A DNA stretch of 64,000 nt, taken from the NCBI RefSeq assembly GCF_007859865.1, contig NZ_SJPI01000003.1, positions 310,001-374,000 of the forward strand. Direction: 5' to 3'. The DNA is from Rubripirellula amarantea (GTDB taxonomy: Bacteria > Planctomycetota > Planctomycetia > Pirellulales > Pirellulaceae). Positions 45,915 to 55,245 of the stretch are shown here, one piece after another. The notes beneath the pieces are model-generated. The model did no database searches. It was not told the origin of the DNA and saw nothing but the letters and a program-made list of their open reading frames with translations. Positions within the stretch are counted from its first letter, which is position 1. Every line of letters starts with the position of its first letter. Both the position numbers and the translations under genes were made by a program.

Positions 45915-46529
45915 ATGCCTAAGCGACTTGATCACTTGCTCGAAGAAATTCACGAACTCGAACGAGTCGTTACTGAAAAAATCCAGCAGACCAAGAACGA
46001 TTTCACTTACAAACTTGTCCGCGGGCGAGCAGTTTTTGACAAAGATGTGCGGCGGCGTCACAGAGCGATGGCCAAGCACGCATGGAGGACCATCTGTGAA
46101 TCATCTTTTTGGACAATCGCAACCGCACCGGTGATTTATTCGTTGCTGATTCCATTCACGATGATGGATATGTTTGTTTCCCTATACCAAGCGGTCTGCT
46201 TTCGCGTTTACCGAATTCCGCGAGTCAAGCGAAGCGAGTACGTCGTCATCGATCGACACTCGCTGGCTTACCTGAACATCATCGAGAAAGTGAACTGCGT
46301 CTACTGTGGGTACTGCAACGGTGTGATAGCCTTCGCCCGAGAGGTTGCCTCACGAACCGAACAATACTGGTGTCCCATCAAACATGCTCGCCGCGCCAAA
46401 GGGTGTCACAGTCGCACTTGTCTCTTCTGCGAGTTCGGTGATGCCGAGGGCTATGCGGAGAATCTGCAGAGCTTACGACAGCAATTCCATGACATCGAAA
46501 CCAGTCGGGAAGAAAGCAGCGGTACGTGA
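45915..46529 (+). CDS. Conserved membrane protein with cysteine motifs, unknown
   Basis: A 204-residue protein: an N-terminal helical region, a hydrophobic hairpin (about 70-100, ATAPVIYSLLIPF), then a Cys-rich tail with CVYCGYC, YWCPIKHARRAKGC and TCLFC, spaced like metal or Fe-S ligands. It resembles a conserved hypothetical family I cannot name. I chose ATG 45915 because the longer frame from 45831 would start within the opposing promoter. It is divergent from the coiled-coil gene; no own sigma-54 site was found. Confidence 0.78.
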   Translation: MPKRLDHLLEEIHELERVVTEKIQQTKNDFTYKLVRGRAVFDKDVRRRHRAMAKHAWRTICESSFWTIATAPVIYSLLIPFTMMDMFVSLYQAVCFRVYRIPRVKRSEYVVIDRHSLAYLNIIEKVNCVYCGYCNGVIAFAREVASRTEQYWCPIKHARRAKGCHSRTCLFCEFGDAEGYAENLQSLRQQFHDIETSREESSGT

Positions 46530-46531
46530 TT

Positions 46532-46547
46532 TGGCATATTGTTTGCG
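46532..46547 (+). promoter_or_regulatory. Sigma-54 promoter of the 87-residue coiled-coil gene
   Basis: The core TGGCATATTGTTTGCG has strong -24 and -12 boxes with GG-N10-GC spacing. It begins three bases after the previous stop codon. The expected start near 46558 is 54 bp before the ATG. Confidence 0.75.
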
Positions 46548-46611
46548 TTCGTACTTTCATTGACATTGGTACTGTATTTCACAGTCTGATGAATCAATGG
46601 GAAGGTGAAAC

Positions 46612-46875
46612 ATGAACGGTCAAGACAAGATTGTGGCAGAACTAATCCGTGGGCTCAAACATGAACGCGATGAACTTCAACTTCAAATTCACTTAGCTTC
46701 GATGGAAGCTCGCGAGGAACTGGACAAGCTTGGAAATCGACTAGACGAGCTCGACCACGAGTACGAACCGCTCAAGGATGCCGTTCAAACAACCGCAGAC
46801 GATGTGTTGGATTCGCTGAAATTTGTGGGATACGAAATCCGAGATGGCTTCAAGCGAATTCGCCAAGCCCTCTAG
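46612..46875 (+). CDS. Small coiled-coil protein, unknown
   Basis: An 87-residue acidic helical protein (LIRGLKHERDELQLQIH and further heptads) without a known domain or signal sequence. A GGGAAGGTGA ribosome site is visible upstream and a near-consensus sigma-54 promoter precedes it. It is convergent with the cupin gene, leaving 30 bp. Function unknown; regulation links it to the other small genes here. Confidence 0.8.
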   Translation: MNGQDKIVAELIRGLKHERDELQLQIHLASMEAREELDKLGNRLDELDHEYEPLKDAVQTTADDVLDSLKFVGYEIRDGFKRIRQAL

Positions 46876-46905
46876 GTGGCGGACTCATTACATCTCAACG
46901 AGTCA

Positions 46906-47229
46906 TCAGGAATAGAAAACGGCGAGCCACACGGTAGGCTCGTCGGGGGTTGTCCAAGTGACGCGATGGCGACGGTGTGCGGGAATTTGCAGCCAATCAC
47001 CCACTTGCAGGCGAACCACTGTGCCATCGTCATCGAATTCGATGATCGCGGCCCCACTAAGAACAGCCACCCATTCATCTTCGTCTTGGTCATACCAAAA
47101 TCCTTCAGGACTTTGGTGGGCCAGCGAAACGATTCGCTCAATCCGAATCCTCCCGTTCGCAGCCAGCACATCAACGCGTTCTTGCGTACCTTTGATCGAA
47201 AGATCGGCGTGAAGGTTTCCTTGGTTCAT
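46906..47229 (-). CDS. Cupin-domain protein
   Basis: A 107-residue single-domain cupin. The first metal motif region is represented by EDEWVAVLSGAAIIEF and the second by IPAHRRHRVTW, keeping the Glu and His positions of the fold. Such small cupins bind metals or sugars, and some act as anti-sigma-like ChrR relatives; the activity here is unknown. It follows the patatin gene by 31 bp and is probably co-transcribed. Confidence 0.85.
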   Translation of the reverse strand: MNQGNLHADLSIKGTQERVDVLAANGRIRIERIVSLAHQSPEGFWYDQDEDEWVAVLSGAAIIEFDDDGTVVRLQVGDWLQIPAHRRHRVTWTTPDEPTVWLAVFYS

Positions 47230-47260
47230 AGCTACAGATCGTAGTAACGGCGTTTGGCTG

Positions 47261-48385
47261 TTACGCAGCCTTAAATTGAACGTGGCTGCGGTTCACACTT
47301 TGAAGCGTCTCGTCGCAGTGCGTGGCAAGGGTGTTATTCGCCACCTCATAGCCGTGTCGAAAGAGAATGCTGAATTCGTTATGACTCAAACGTCGTAAGG
47401 TGGTTTCCATTCCGGACGCTTGTCGCACCTCATCATCGGACAAAATACGTTCATCGCCATGGCGGTTCTCTCGAAGGCGACTGGACTTACGTCCCATTCG
47501 CAGGTAGGCCCCGCTGCCAGGATTTTGCTTGAAGTATTCCATCAACATTCGGGCCCTTAGGCTCCGTACTTGGTCCGTCGCAACGTCGACCAGTCGCATG
47601 GATGCTTCGAGATACCCCGGCGTCCATCGTGATTCTTGGTTCTCACCAGAAAGCGGTCGCGATGCATCGCACACGATTAAGAAATCAGTTCCATCGCGTA
47701 ATCCTTCACCCGGCTTAAAAAGCGATTCCACACCCAAGTTGTCGTAAACACCACCGTCCCATAGATGCAGTTTTCGATACTTTGGCTCGATGGCCTTCCA
47801 ATCATCCTCTCGATACTCAGTCCAATCATAACGTTTTGATTTCACGATCAACGGTCCGATCAGTCCGGGAACTGCTGCCGAAGACGCCAGTGCATGCGAA
47901 AGTGGAAACTCGGGATTCTGAACGTATTTGGTTTGGTAGTCACCCATCACGTCTCGTTGAAATCGCCAATTCTTTCCCGTCTGGTAACACGTTGCATTGA
48001 TGATCCAGCGTGGCGAAAGAGGCAAGTCAGCAAGGTTTCCACCGATTTGCCATTGCCGTTCTAATTCGTCACCAAGAACCGCCGCACGGCCAGATGCGAG
48101 TCGCCAAGGAAACATGATCGACTTCAGTGCGAACGAGCGTTGCAGATTTCGCGAAGTCAACAAGTGATGAATTTGCGGGACAATGTCGTGTAGGTATTCG
48201 GCGCTTCCTGGCCAACGATTCCCAGATCGCGCGAACACTAACCCCGCAGCGAGTGATCCTCCGGAAACGCTAGAAATCATCTTCACTTTACCTAGCAAGT
48301 CTTCCCGGGCCAGCCGAGCGAGTACGCCTAGGTGAAACACCGTCGCGCGGACTCCGCCACCGGAAAAGGCTAGTGCGATCTTCAT
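47261..48385 (-). CDS. Patatin-like phospholipase
   Basis: A 374-residue patatin-family lipid acyl hydrolase. The oxyanion loop is SGGGVRA (8-14), the nucleophile Ser41 lies in SVSGGS (39-44) where GxSxG is usual, and the catalytic Asp210 is in the DGG motif. I chose ATG 48385, which follows AAGG and begins right before the core strand; the ATG at 48442 adds a non-family tail. No signal sequence is seen, so it probably acts on membrane phospholipids from the cytoplasm. It is followed by the cupin gene. Confidence 0.9.
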   Translation of the reverse strand: MKIALAFSGGGVRATVFHLGVLARLAREDLLGKVKMISSVSGGSLAAGLVFARSGNRWPGSAEYLHDIVPQIHHLLTSRNLQRSFALKSIMFPWRLASGRAAVLGDELERQWQIGGNLADLPLSPRWIINATCYQTGKNWRFQRDVMGDYQTKYVQNPEFPLSHALASSAAVPGLIGPLIVKSKRYDWTEYREDDWKAIEPKYRKLHLWDGGVYDNLGVESLFKPGEGLRDGTDFLIVCDASRPLSGENQESRWTPGYLEASMRLVDVATDQVRSLRARMLMEYFKQNPGSGAYLRMGRKSSRLRENRHGDERILSDDEVRQASGMETTLRRLSHNEFSILFRHGYEVANNTLATHCDETLQSVNRSHVQFKAA

Positions 48386-48513
48386 GAAACCTTGCCGGGA
48401 AACAGATGGTAGACAAGCAGTGACCGCCTTCGGCCAACGCATCCCGTTTGTAGTATCCAGCGCACCGACGAATCCACGCCAATTTTGTCAGCCTCGCCTA
48501 AGTTTCCAGGCGT

Positions 48514-49290
48514 TTATGAGTGCATGACTTGGCCGCCATCCACATTGATCGTTTGCCCAGTGATGTTGCGAGCATGATCCGAGGCAAGGAATACAGCCAT
48601 TGCGGCAATTTCCTGAGGTGTTTGCCAACGGTTCAGGGGCGCAATCCGAGCAATCTTCCGAGCGGCCCAATCGTCGTAACTTTCTTTGGCATCGGCTTGA
48701 AGGAGAATTTGACCAGCCTGCCAAACCTGGCGATTGAGATCGGTTTGCACCATTCCAGGTGCGATTGCGTTCGCTCGAACACCAAACGGGGCCAAGTCCT
48801 TGGCGACGCACTGCATGAAATTGATCAACGCAGCTTTGGATGCACTGTAAGGTGGATCAGTTTGCGATCCGACCTGCCCCGCGACTGAAGTCAAAAACAT
48901 AATCGAGCCTTGCCCACTATCAGCTAGCAGTGGCCCAAACGTGTGAGCAACATTCACGGCACCCAACAAATTCACTTCGATAACCGAAGCCCAATCACTC
49001 GGCTCGACGTTCCAATAAGGAAAACCGCTTTTGCCACTGGATTTTCCAACCGAAAAAACGACATGCCCAATCTCGAGATGCTGTTGTGCTAAATGTTTCA
49101 TTTCGTCAAGCGACGTGACATCGCCAAGGACGAATTCGATCCCTGATTGTCCCATGTCTGCATCAGGCAATTGACGATCGACTCCGACGACTCGACTTCC
49201 CTCCGATACAAACTGTCTTGCGATTTCTAAACCGATTCCTTTTGCCGCACCGAAAACGATGACCAATTGTTGACTCAAGCCTAATTGCAT
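48514..49290 (-). CDS. Short-chain dehydrogenase/reductase (SDR)
   Basis: A 258-residue SDR with nucleotide motif GAAKGIG (14-20), a Ser-Tyr-Lys set in LTSVAG and YSASKAA, and the usual C-terminal GQTINVDGG. Its start codon overlaps the stop of the lactate racemase gene by one base, so they form an operon. The pairing suggests a hydroxy-acid or sugar-acid route, but the substrate is not readable. Confidence 0.9.
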   Translation of the reverse strand: MQLGLSQQLVIVFGAAKGIGLEIARQFVSEGSRVVGVDRQLPDADMGQSGIEFVLGDVTSLDEMKHLAQQHLEIGHVVFSVGKSSGKSGFPYWNVEPSDWASVIEVNLLGAVNVAHTFGPLLADSGQGSIMFLTSVAGQVGSQTDPPYSASKAALINFMQCVAKDLAPFGVRANAIAPGMVQTDLNRQVWQAGQILLQADAKESYDDWAARKIARIAPLNRWQTPQEIAAMAVFLASDHARNITGQTINVDGGQVMHS

Positions 49291-50570
49291 TAGCTCACGG
49301 CCTGACGCAAATACGGAATCGTTAGAGGCCCTTGGGGCAGCACACCGATTCGAGCTGAAGGGCCAAGTTCACTAAGGATGTTTGCAATCGCCATCTCGAT
49401 GCTATGGCAGGGTTCCATCAAGCAATTTTTGACCGTTTGATCTGGAAGGCTGCTGTAAAGCAAGACCTTCGCCTTCTTCTGCACCATCGCTTGGATATGA
49501 CCTTGCCATTGTTCAGGAAGTGTTTCGCTTGTCGATTCAAGCTTGTGCAGGAGGTATCCAGGACTATCAACGCTTTCGAGCAACTGTTCGTGAGGACTTC
49601 CGGCGGGCACACCTTCTACGCATTCAGCCGCCAGGATGATGGTGCCTCCCTCTTTGACGATTAGTTCCGCAGCCCGCATCCCCTTAACGGCTTGATATAG
49701 ATTCATGTCTAGCGGGTATCCGCTATTCGTTGTGACCACCACATCGAATGGCTCGTCAACCGCCTGCATTGCACTTTCGCGCACAAACTCAATTCCATTG
49801 GCGTGAGCAGCGACTAGGTCACCCGCAAAGTAACTTGTGATTTCTCGCTGATCGTTTAACGCCACATTCAGCAAGAAGCTGGGTCCAATTCGCAACGCGA
49901 TGTCTCGCATTTCTTCCCACAATGGGTTTCCTTCGGTGACACCAAAAGTCGCTCTGGCATCGCCGATATGATGCGCGCCATGGTTGCTCATCACGGTTCG
50001 CATCGCGGCGACTCCAGGCATGATTCCTTTTGGACCACCACTAAAGCCAGCAAAGAAGTGCGGCTCGATGAATCCAGTGATGATTCGCACGTCCGCCGAC
50101 GTTAAGTGCCGATTGATCAACACCTCGGTGCCATTGCGAGTGACACCAAACGACTCATGAGCTTCGTCACGATCGGGTTCATGGTTCAAGCAGCGATATT
50201 TGGCCACTACTTCCGCCGTCAGCATTTGTTCAAGCTCGGCCGTCGTGTTGGGTCGGTGAGTTCCCAATCCATTTAGCAAGGTAATTCGCTCACGATCTGC
50301 GCCAGCATCTTCGAGGTACTCAAGCAACCACGGGATCAATCGATCGTTTGGCGTTGCTCGAGTGATATCCGTGTGAACGATCGTAATGTCCTTGCCGGAA
50401 TCAATCTGGTGCTTCAGTGGCATCGCCTCGATAGGATTGTCCAACGATTCGAACAAGGCAGCACGCTCATCCGAGATTCCCGGTTGATGCTTTGGTTCTA
50501 AAACCGAGATTTGGGCGTCGGGAAAGTCGACGCTGAGGTTATCGCGGCCATACGCAAGTTGTATTTTCAT
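49290..50570 (-). CDS. larA: Nickel-dependent lactate racemase family (LarA)
   Basis: A 426-residue LarA-family enzyme with the expected active-site set: Asp68 and Arg71 (TDITRATP), His105 (GTHRPNT), His171, the cofactor-anchoring Lys181 (SGGPKGIMPG) and His197/His200. LarA interconverts D- and L-2-hydroxy acids using a covalently bound nickel pincer nucleotide. The cofactor makers LarB, LarC and LarE are not in the window, so they must be elsewhere or this member differs. I start at ATG 50570 rather than 50594 because the family begins MKIQLAYG. Related family members racemise other hydroxy acids, so lactate is likely but not certain. Confidence 0.87.
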   Translation of the reverse strand: MKIQLAYGRDNLSVDFPDAQISVLEPKHQPGISDERAALFESLDNPIEAMPLKHQIDSGKDITIVHTDITRATPNDRLIPWLLEYLEDAGADRERITLLNGLGTHRPNTTAELEQMLTAEVVAKYRCLNHEPDRDEAHESFGVTRNGTEVLINRHLTSADVRIITGFIEPHFFAGFSGGPKGIMPGVAAMRTVMSNHGAHHIGDARATFGVTEGNPLWEEMRDIALRIGPSFLLNVALNDQREITSYFAGDLVAAHANGIEFVRESAMQAVDEPFDVVVTTNSGYPLDMNLYQAVKGMRAAELIVKEGGTIILAAECVEGVPAGSPHEQLLESVDSPGYLLHKLESTSETLPEQWQGHIQAMVQKKAKVLLYSSLPDQTVKNCLMEPCHSIEMAIANILSELGPSARIGVLPQGPLTIPYLRQAVS

Positions 50571-50683
50571 TTTCGATTGCTCCACCTCAACCATAGCAAA
50601 CTGTGGAATCCAAAACTACAAGCGTGCGATCAAACAAAAGAGGTCCAAGCCAAAGCACGCGACCATCTTCGCAAATCAACTAA

Positions 50684-53600
50684 CTAGGTTGCCGGCTTGT
50701 GGTAGATCAGCCAATACGTCGCCGGAATCACAAACAGCGTGAATAGCGTCGATGCGATCAAGCCAAAGATTAGTGACCAACCCAGACCTGAAAAGATCGG
50801 ATCGAGTGTAATGGGAACTGCCGAAAGCAGCGCCGCGCTGGCGGTTAGCAGGATCGGCCGCAACCGGATCACGCGACTTTCAAGGATTGCATCAAACAAC
50901 GGTCGCCCAGCCGCGACTGCTTGTTCCATAAAGTCCACCAAAATGATCGAATCGCGAGTCACAATTCCTGCCAAGGCAATCATCCCAATCATCGCAGTTG
51001 CGGTAAAGAAAATGGGATCGGGATAGCCGCCCACATTCGCGTTGGCAAATAGATTCAACGCATAGAATCCAGGCATCACACCTAGAATTGTCAACGGAAT
51101 CGCAAGCATCACAATTGTCGGAATGACAAACGATCCCGTTTGGGCCACCAAGATGATATAGATCATGACCATCGCGGCCGCGAACGCGAGCCCAAGATCA
51201 CGAAATACGTCGAGTGTAATTTTCCATTCTCCTTCCCCGGAAAATGTCACCGACAGATCACTGGGAATGCCCCACGCGACGCCGCCACCGTTGGAAAAGT
51301 AGCTTCGATCGGAAACTGGTATTGCGGATGTGTCTGCGACAAAACCGGTATCGGTATCTCGCTGTTGATCGGAAAGTACATCGACGACACACTCCGCAGG
51401 TGGACGCCCCGCACATTCAGCCATCACATAGGCTATGCGTTGCAGGTTCTTATGATAGATCGTTTGGCTAACCTGTTCTTGATTCCAAGCGCCAAGCTCG
51501 GCCAACAGCACGGTGTTTCCTCGTGTCCCTTTGACTGTCAACTGCGATAGGTCATGAGGGCTACTGCGAAGTGGCTTTGGCAATTGAAATGTCAATCGGA
51601 GAGGGACCCTCTCACCTTCAACTCGAATTGTTTGATCTCGGTCGCCGCCGAGTGCAACTGCGATGGTTTGAGCGATTGCGTCTACCGACACTCCAGCGAT
51701 CGCGGATTTTTCTTGGTCCGGTACAAACGTCAAACGATCGCTCGCCACTTCTCGCATCGTATCCACTTCGAACACGCCCGGTTCTCTACGCATTCGCTGA
51801 GCAACGATGTCCGCAGCAGATAAGATTTGGTCGTACGAACTTCCCGCTTGGCCAGTGACCTCAGCTACTAGTGAAGCGAGAACCGGCGGCCCCGGCGGCA
51901 ATTCGACAATCCGCAAATTCCCGCCTGACGATTCGGCAATGTCGGTCAATGCATCATGCATCCGTAGTCCTATGCCATGGCTTTGAAGATGACGGTTCTT
52001 CTTGCCGACCAAATTCACCCGTAGTTCTGCTTGATGTGGCATGCCACGCAGATAGTAGTGGCGTACCATGCCATTGAAATCAATCGGACCTGACAATCCA
52101 ACATAGCTCGTGTAGTCAGTCACCTCCGGTTCACTTGCCACGAAGCGTTCGATCTGCCCCATCACGGCGTCTGTCCGTTCCAATGAAGTTCCTTCGGGCA
52201 TGTCCAACATGACCAGGAACTCATTCTTGTTGTCAAAAGGCAGCATCTTCAGCGGGACCATTCGCAACGCACCCAAACCTGCCGCCGCCACGGTAAGCAC
52301 AGCCATCAAAGCAAGGAACATCACCGCCCTAAACCGAGTTTTCAACAACGGAACCATCATCGGTCGAAAGAACCGGTACAACAACGTCGTTTTGATCTGT
52401 TCAGGGTCGTACGACGCGTGCGATAGGGTCAGATCTTCATCATCAACTTGATGATCGCCATCCAATCCTGATTCCTCGTTGGGAAACTTCTTCTTGAGCA
52501 CTTGGTAGGTCAACCATGGCGTGATCGTGAAAGCGACGACCATCGACATCAGCATTGCCACAGGAACATTCAAAGCCATGGGCGACATGTAGGGGCCCAT
52601 CATCCCCGTGATAAAGAACATGGGCAAGAAACTAACAATCACCGCTAGCGTCGCACTGATCAGTGGAGGTCTGATCTCGGCAACGGCATCCAAGACGATT
52701 CGTCGAGTGGCTTTTTTACGTTCGTGAAAATGCCGGGCAATGTTCTCGACATCGACAATAGGGTCGTCAACTAGCAAACCGAGTGACAAGATAAGTGCAA
52801 ACAATGTCACTCGGTTAATCGTGTAACCAAACATCAAGTTGACTGCCAACGTCAGCCCGAAAACGACCGGTACTGCCACCGCCACAATCATGGCTTCGCG
52901 AAACCCAAGTCCAATGGTAAGCAGCAAGACGACAATCACGATCGCAACACCAAGCGCTTCGACCAATTCATTCACTTTGTGATTCGCCGTTTGACCGCTG
53001 TTCCGCGTGATCACCATTTCCACGTTGTCGGGTACGAACTGCTCTCGAAGTTGGCTAGCCCGTTCGATCACCGCATCAGCAACACGAACCGCATTGGCTC
53101 CCTTTTGTTTTGAAATTGCAATCGTGACTGCGGTGCTGCTTGGCGTCGGTACCATTGCTTTCTCGGAATGCTCTTCTCCCAAGACAGTCCCCGGATTTCC
53201 CCAGTGACTGTCAAATCCACGCGATGGCCCCCATCCGTGACGAACATACTGGTTGACCTCCTCAGCCCCATCATTCACTGAGGCCACATCTTTCAAGAAC
53301 ACGGGCCTCGCATCAAATACGCCGACAACGACGTCTCGCAATTGCGCCGCGCTGGCAATCATTCCGTCGGTCCGTACAGCAATCACATGATCATTGTGAG
53401 TGATTGAGCCCGCCGGCAATGATCGATTGGCACCTTCCACGGTCTTTAGAACTTCCAACGCGGTCATTCCATGCGAACGTAATCCTTCGGGATCCAAAGC
53501 GACGGTAATGGTTCGCGACTGGCCGCCGACAACGTAAGCTCGATTGACCTGACTGACGCCGCCGAGTCGTTCGACCAATTCTTCGCCGATACGCCGGAGC

Positions 53601-54097
53601 GTGAAACCATTCTGCTCGGCACCTTTCAGTGCGAAAGTTACGATCGGGACATCGTCAATCTCGACGGGCTTCATCACCCAATCGGTGATTCCAGGAGCCA
53701 TCGCATCAGTGTTTTCGTTGAGCTTCTTAAACAGTTTGACCAAACTGCGTTCGCGATCTTGCCCAACATAAAATCGGACCGTCACAATCGCACGATCGTC
53801 CATCGACATGCTATAGACATACTCAACACCGTCGATCTGGTAGAGCATTCGTTCCAAGGGAGTTGACACCAACTGTTCTACTTCAGCAGCCGAATGCCCA
53901 GGATACTCAACGAAAATGTCAGCTAACGGGACCACAATCTGCGGATCTTCTTCACGCGGAGTGATGAGCAGCGCTGCGACTCCGATGATCAGTGAGAAAA
54001 CGATCAAGATAATTGACAGGTTCGAATTTAGAAAAACTCGAACGATGCCTGACAATACATCGTCATGCCCGTCCTCGGGATGCTTGTGATGAGTCAC
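50684..54097 (-). CDS. RND efflux transporter, inner-membrane pump
   Basis: A 1137-residue AcrB-like proton-driven pump. Helix 4 has the intact acidic pair Asp444-Asp445 (LLVDDPIVDVEN) needed for proton relay, unlike the other pump in this window. An insertion in the first periplasmic loop (about 285-320, rich in Gly, Trp and His) is unusual. Its start overlaps the adaptor stop by 4 bp. It is the last gene of the long minus-strand train that includes cytochrome bd, and no TolC partner is present. Its substrate might be a product of that pathway. Confidence 0.92.
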   Translation of the reverse strand: MTHHKHPEDGHDDVLSGIVRVFLNSNLSIILIVFSLIIGVAALLITPREEDPQIVVPLADIFVEYPGHSAAEVEQLVSTPLERMLYQIDGVEYVYSMSMDDRAIVTVRFYVGQDRERSLVKLFKKLNENTDAMAPGITDWVMKPVEIDDVPIVTFALKGAEQNGFTLRRIGEELVERLGGVSQVNRAYVVGGQSRTITVALDPEGLRSHGMTALEVLKTVEGANRSLPAGSITHNDHVIAVRTDGMIASAAQLRDVVVGVFDARPVFLKDVASVNDGAEEVNQYVRHGWGPSRGFDSHWGNPGTVLGEEHSEKAMVPTPSSTAVTIAISKQKGANAVRVADAVIERASQLREQFVPDNVEMVITRNSGQTANHKVNELVEALGVAIVIVVLLLTIGLGFREAMIVAVAVPVVFGLTLAVNLMFGYTINRVTLFALILSLGLLVDDPIVDVENIARHFHERKKATRRIVLDAVAEIRPPLISATLAVIVSFLPMFFITGMMGPYMSPMALNVPVAMLMSMVVAFTITPWLTYQVLKKKFPNEESGLDGDHQVDDEDLTLSHASYDPEQIKTTLLYRFFRPMMVPLLKTRFRAVMFLALMAVLTVAAAGLGALRMVPLKMLPFDNKNEFLVMLDMPEGTSLERTDAVMGQIERFVASEPEVTDYTSYVGLSGPIDFNGMVRHYYLRGMPHQAELRVNLVGKKNRHLQSHGIGLRMHDALTDIAESSGGNLRIVELPPGPPVLASLVAEVTGQAGSSYDQILSAADIVAQRMRREPGVFEVDTMREVASDRLTFVPDQEKSAIAGVSVDAIAQTIAVALGGDRDQTIRVEGERVPLRLTFQLPKPLRSSPHDLSQLTVKGTRGNTVLLAELGAWNQEQVSQTIYHKNLQRIAYVMAECAGRPPAECVVDVLSDQQRDTDTGFVADTSAIPVSDRSYFSNGGGVAWGIPSDLSVTFSGEGEWKITLDVFRDLGLAFAAAMVMIYIILVAQTGSFVIPTIVMLAIPLTILGVMPGFYALNLFANANVGGYPDPIFFTATAMIGMIALAGIVTRDSIILVDFMEQAVAAGRPLFDAILESRVIRLRPILLTASAALLSAVPITLDPIFSGLGWSLIFGLIASTLFTLFVIPATYWLIYHKPAT

Positions 54098-55212
54098 TTA
54101 CGAACGCCTTCCTCATACAAGGTCACGGCATCAGCTGACATCGCGACCCTCTCACCGGCACGTAAACCCGACAATACCTCGACGTCGTTTCCGATTCTTC
54201 GACCCAACTGCAGACTGCGACGATTGAGAGTCTCGCCATCCACCGCATCAACCAACGCTAGCTGCCCCACACGCTTCACCGCGGCGGCGGGTATCACGAC
54301 GATAGTTTCAGAATCAAGCGGTAATGCAATTCGCCCAAACATTCCACTGTAGATCCCAGGTGGGCAGGGGCCACTGACCTTCACTTGAAAACTACGGCTG
54401 CCCGCTTCGGCTTGGGGAACTACCTCCCGCACGGTCGCTTGGCATTCATAATCCATCGATTCAAGTTTCGCAGACACAACTTGCCCGACTTTCAATCGAT
54501 TTGCGAACGACTCTCGAACGTTCGCCACCAATTGCATTTGATTCGGGTCGTACAGCGTCAACAGGGTTTGACCGGGCGTCACCGTATCGCCCTCCTGAAC
54601 TTGCTTGTCGACGATAACGCCAGCGTAAGGAGCGTCGATGGTAGCGTACTCCAAAAACACTTTGGCTTCATCGACGGCGCGAGCCGCTTGGTTCAAGTTC
54701 GCTTGCGAAGTACGGACAGCGGTTTCGACCGTCTCGTATTCCGCCTGCGATATCGCATTCCCTTTTCGAAGTTGTTCTGCGCGTCGCAAATTTGCTCGGG
54801 CCTGCTCAGCACTAGCCGTTGCCGATTCTAAGCTAGCCTCGGCTTGCCTTAACCGCGACTTCAGTTCGTCGTCGACAAGCCGCACGAGCACTTCACCCTC
54901 AGCCACCATTTGACCCGCCGATACGTTCACTTCCGCAACCTTTGCCAAAATTTTTGACGCTACGAAAGATTGGTGAATCGGTTCGATCGAACCAACGGCC
55001 GTTTCAAACCGCGGCTGTTCAATCTCACGTGCCTCTACGACCGCCATGTTGGATTCGAGCCTGCGGACTGACGCTGTCTTTTCGTCAGATACCTTTCTCG
55101 TAAACACACCCGCGAACATCATCAGTAGCAGCACAACGCCCAAACTGCCGAAGATCGCAACACTCCATCGAGAGAGCGGCTTAAGAAAATTTTCCAGTCG
55201 TACTTTCGTCAT
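54094..55212 (-). CDS. RND efflux periplasmic adaptor
   Basis: A 372-residue membrane-fusion protein with an N-terminal membrane anchor (about 18-36), a lipoyl half (KVAEVNVSAGQMVAEGEVL), a coiled-coil hairpin (about 115-170), a second lipoyl half (APYAGVIVDKQVQEGDTV) and C-terminal barrel domains. It starts 33 bp after the cydB stop and overlaps the pump gene, so it is part of the same transcript. Confidence 0.92.
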   Translation of the reverse strand: MTKVRLENFLKPLSRWSVAIFGSLGVVLLLMMFAGVFTRKVSDEKTASVRRLESNMAVVEAREIEQPRFETAVGSIEPIHQSFVASKILAKVAEVNVSAGQMVAEGEVLVRLVDDELKSRLRQAEASLESATASAEQARANLRRAEQLRKGNAISQAEYETVETAVRTSQANLNQAARAVDEAKVFLEYATIDAPYAGVIVDKQVQEGDTVTPGQTLLTLYDPNQMQLVANVRESFANRLKVGQVVSAKLESMDYECQATVREVVPQAEAGSRSFQVKVSGPCPPGIYSGMFGRIALPLDSETIVVIPAAAVKRVGQLALVDAVDGETLNRRSLQLGRRIGNDVEVLSGLRAGERVAMSADAVTLYEEGVRK

Positions 55213-55245
55213 AATGCCTGTGCTTAGTTCTTCGCCACTTCGCGA

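Noticed and set aside
48461-48476. Sigma-54-like element TGGATTCGTCGGTGCG before the patatin gene
   Set aside because: Only the spacing and parts of each box fit; could easily be chance.
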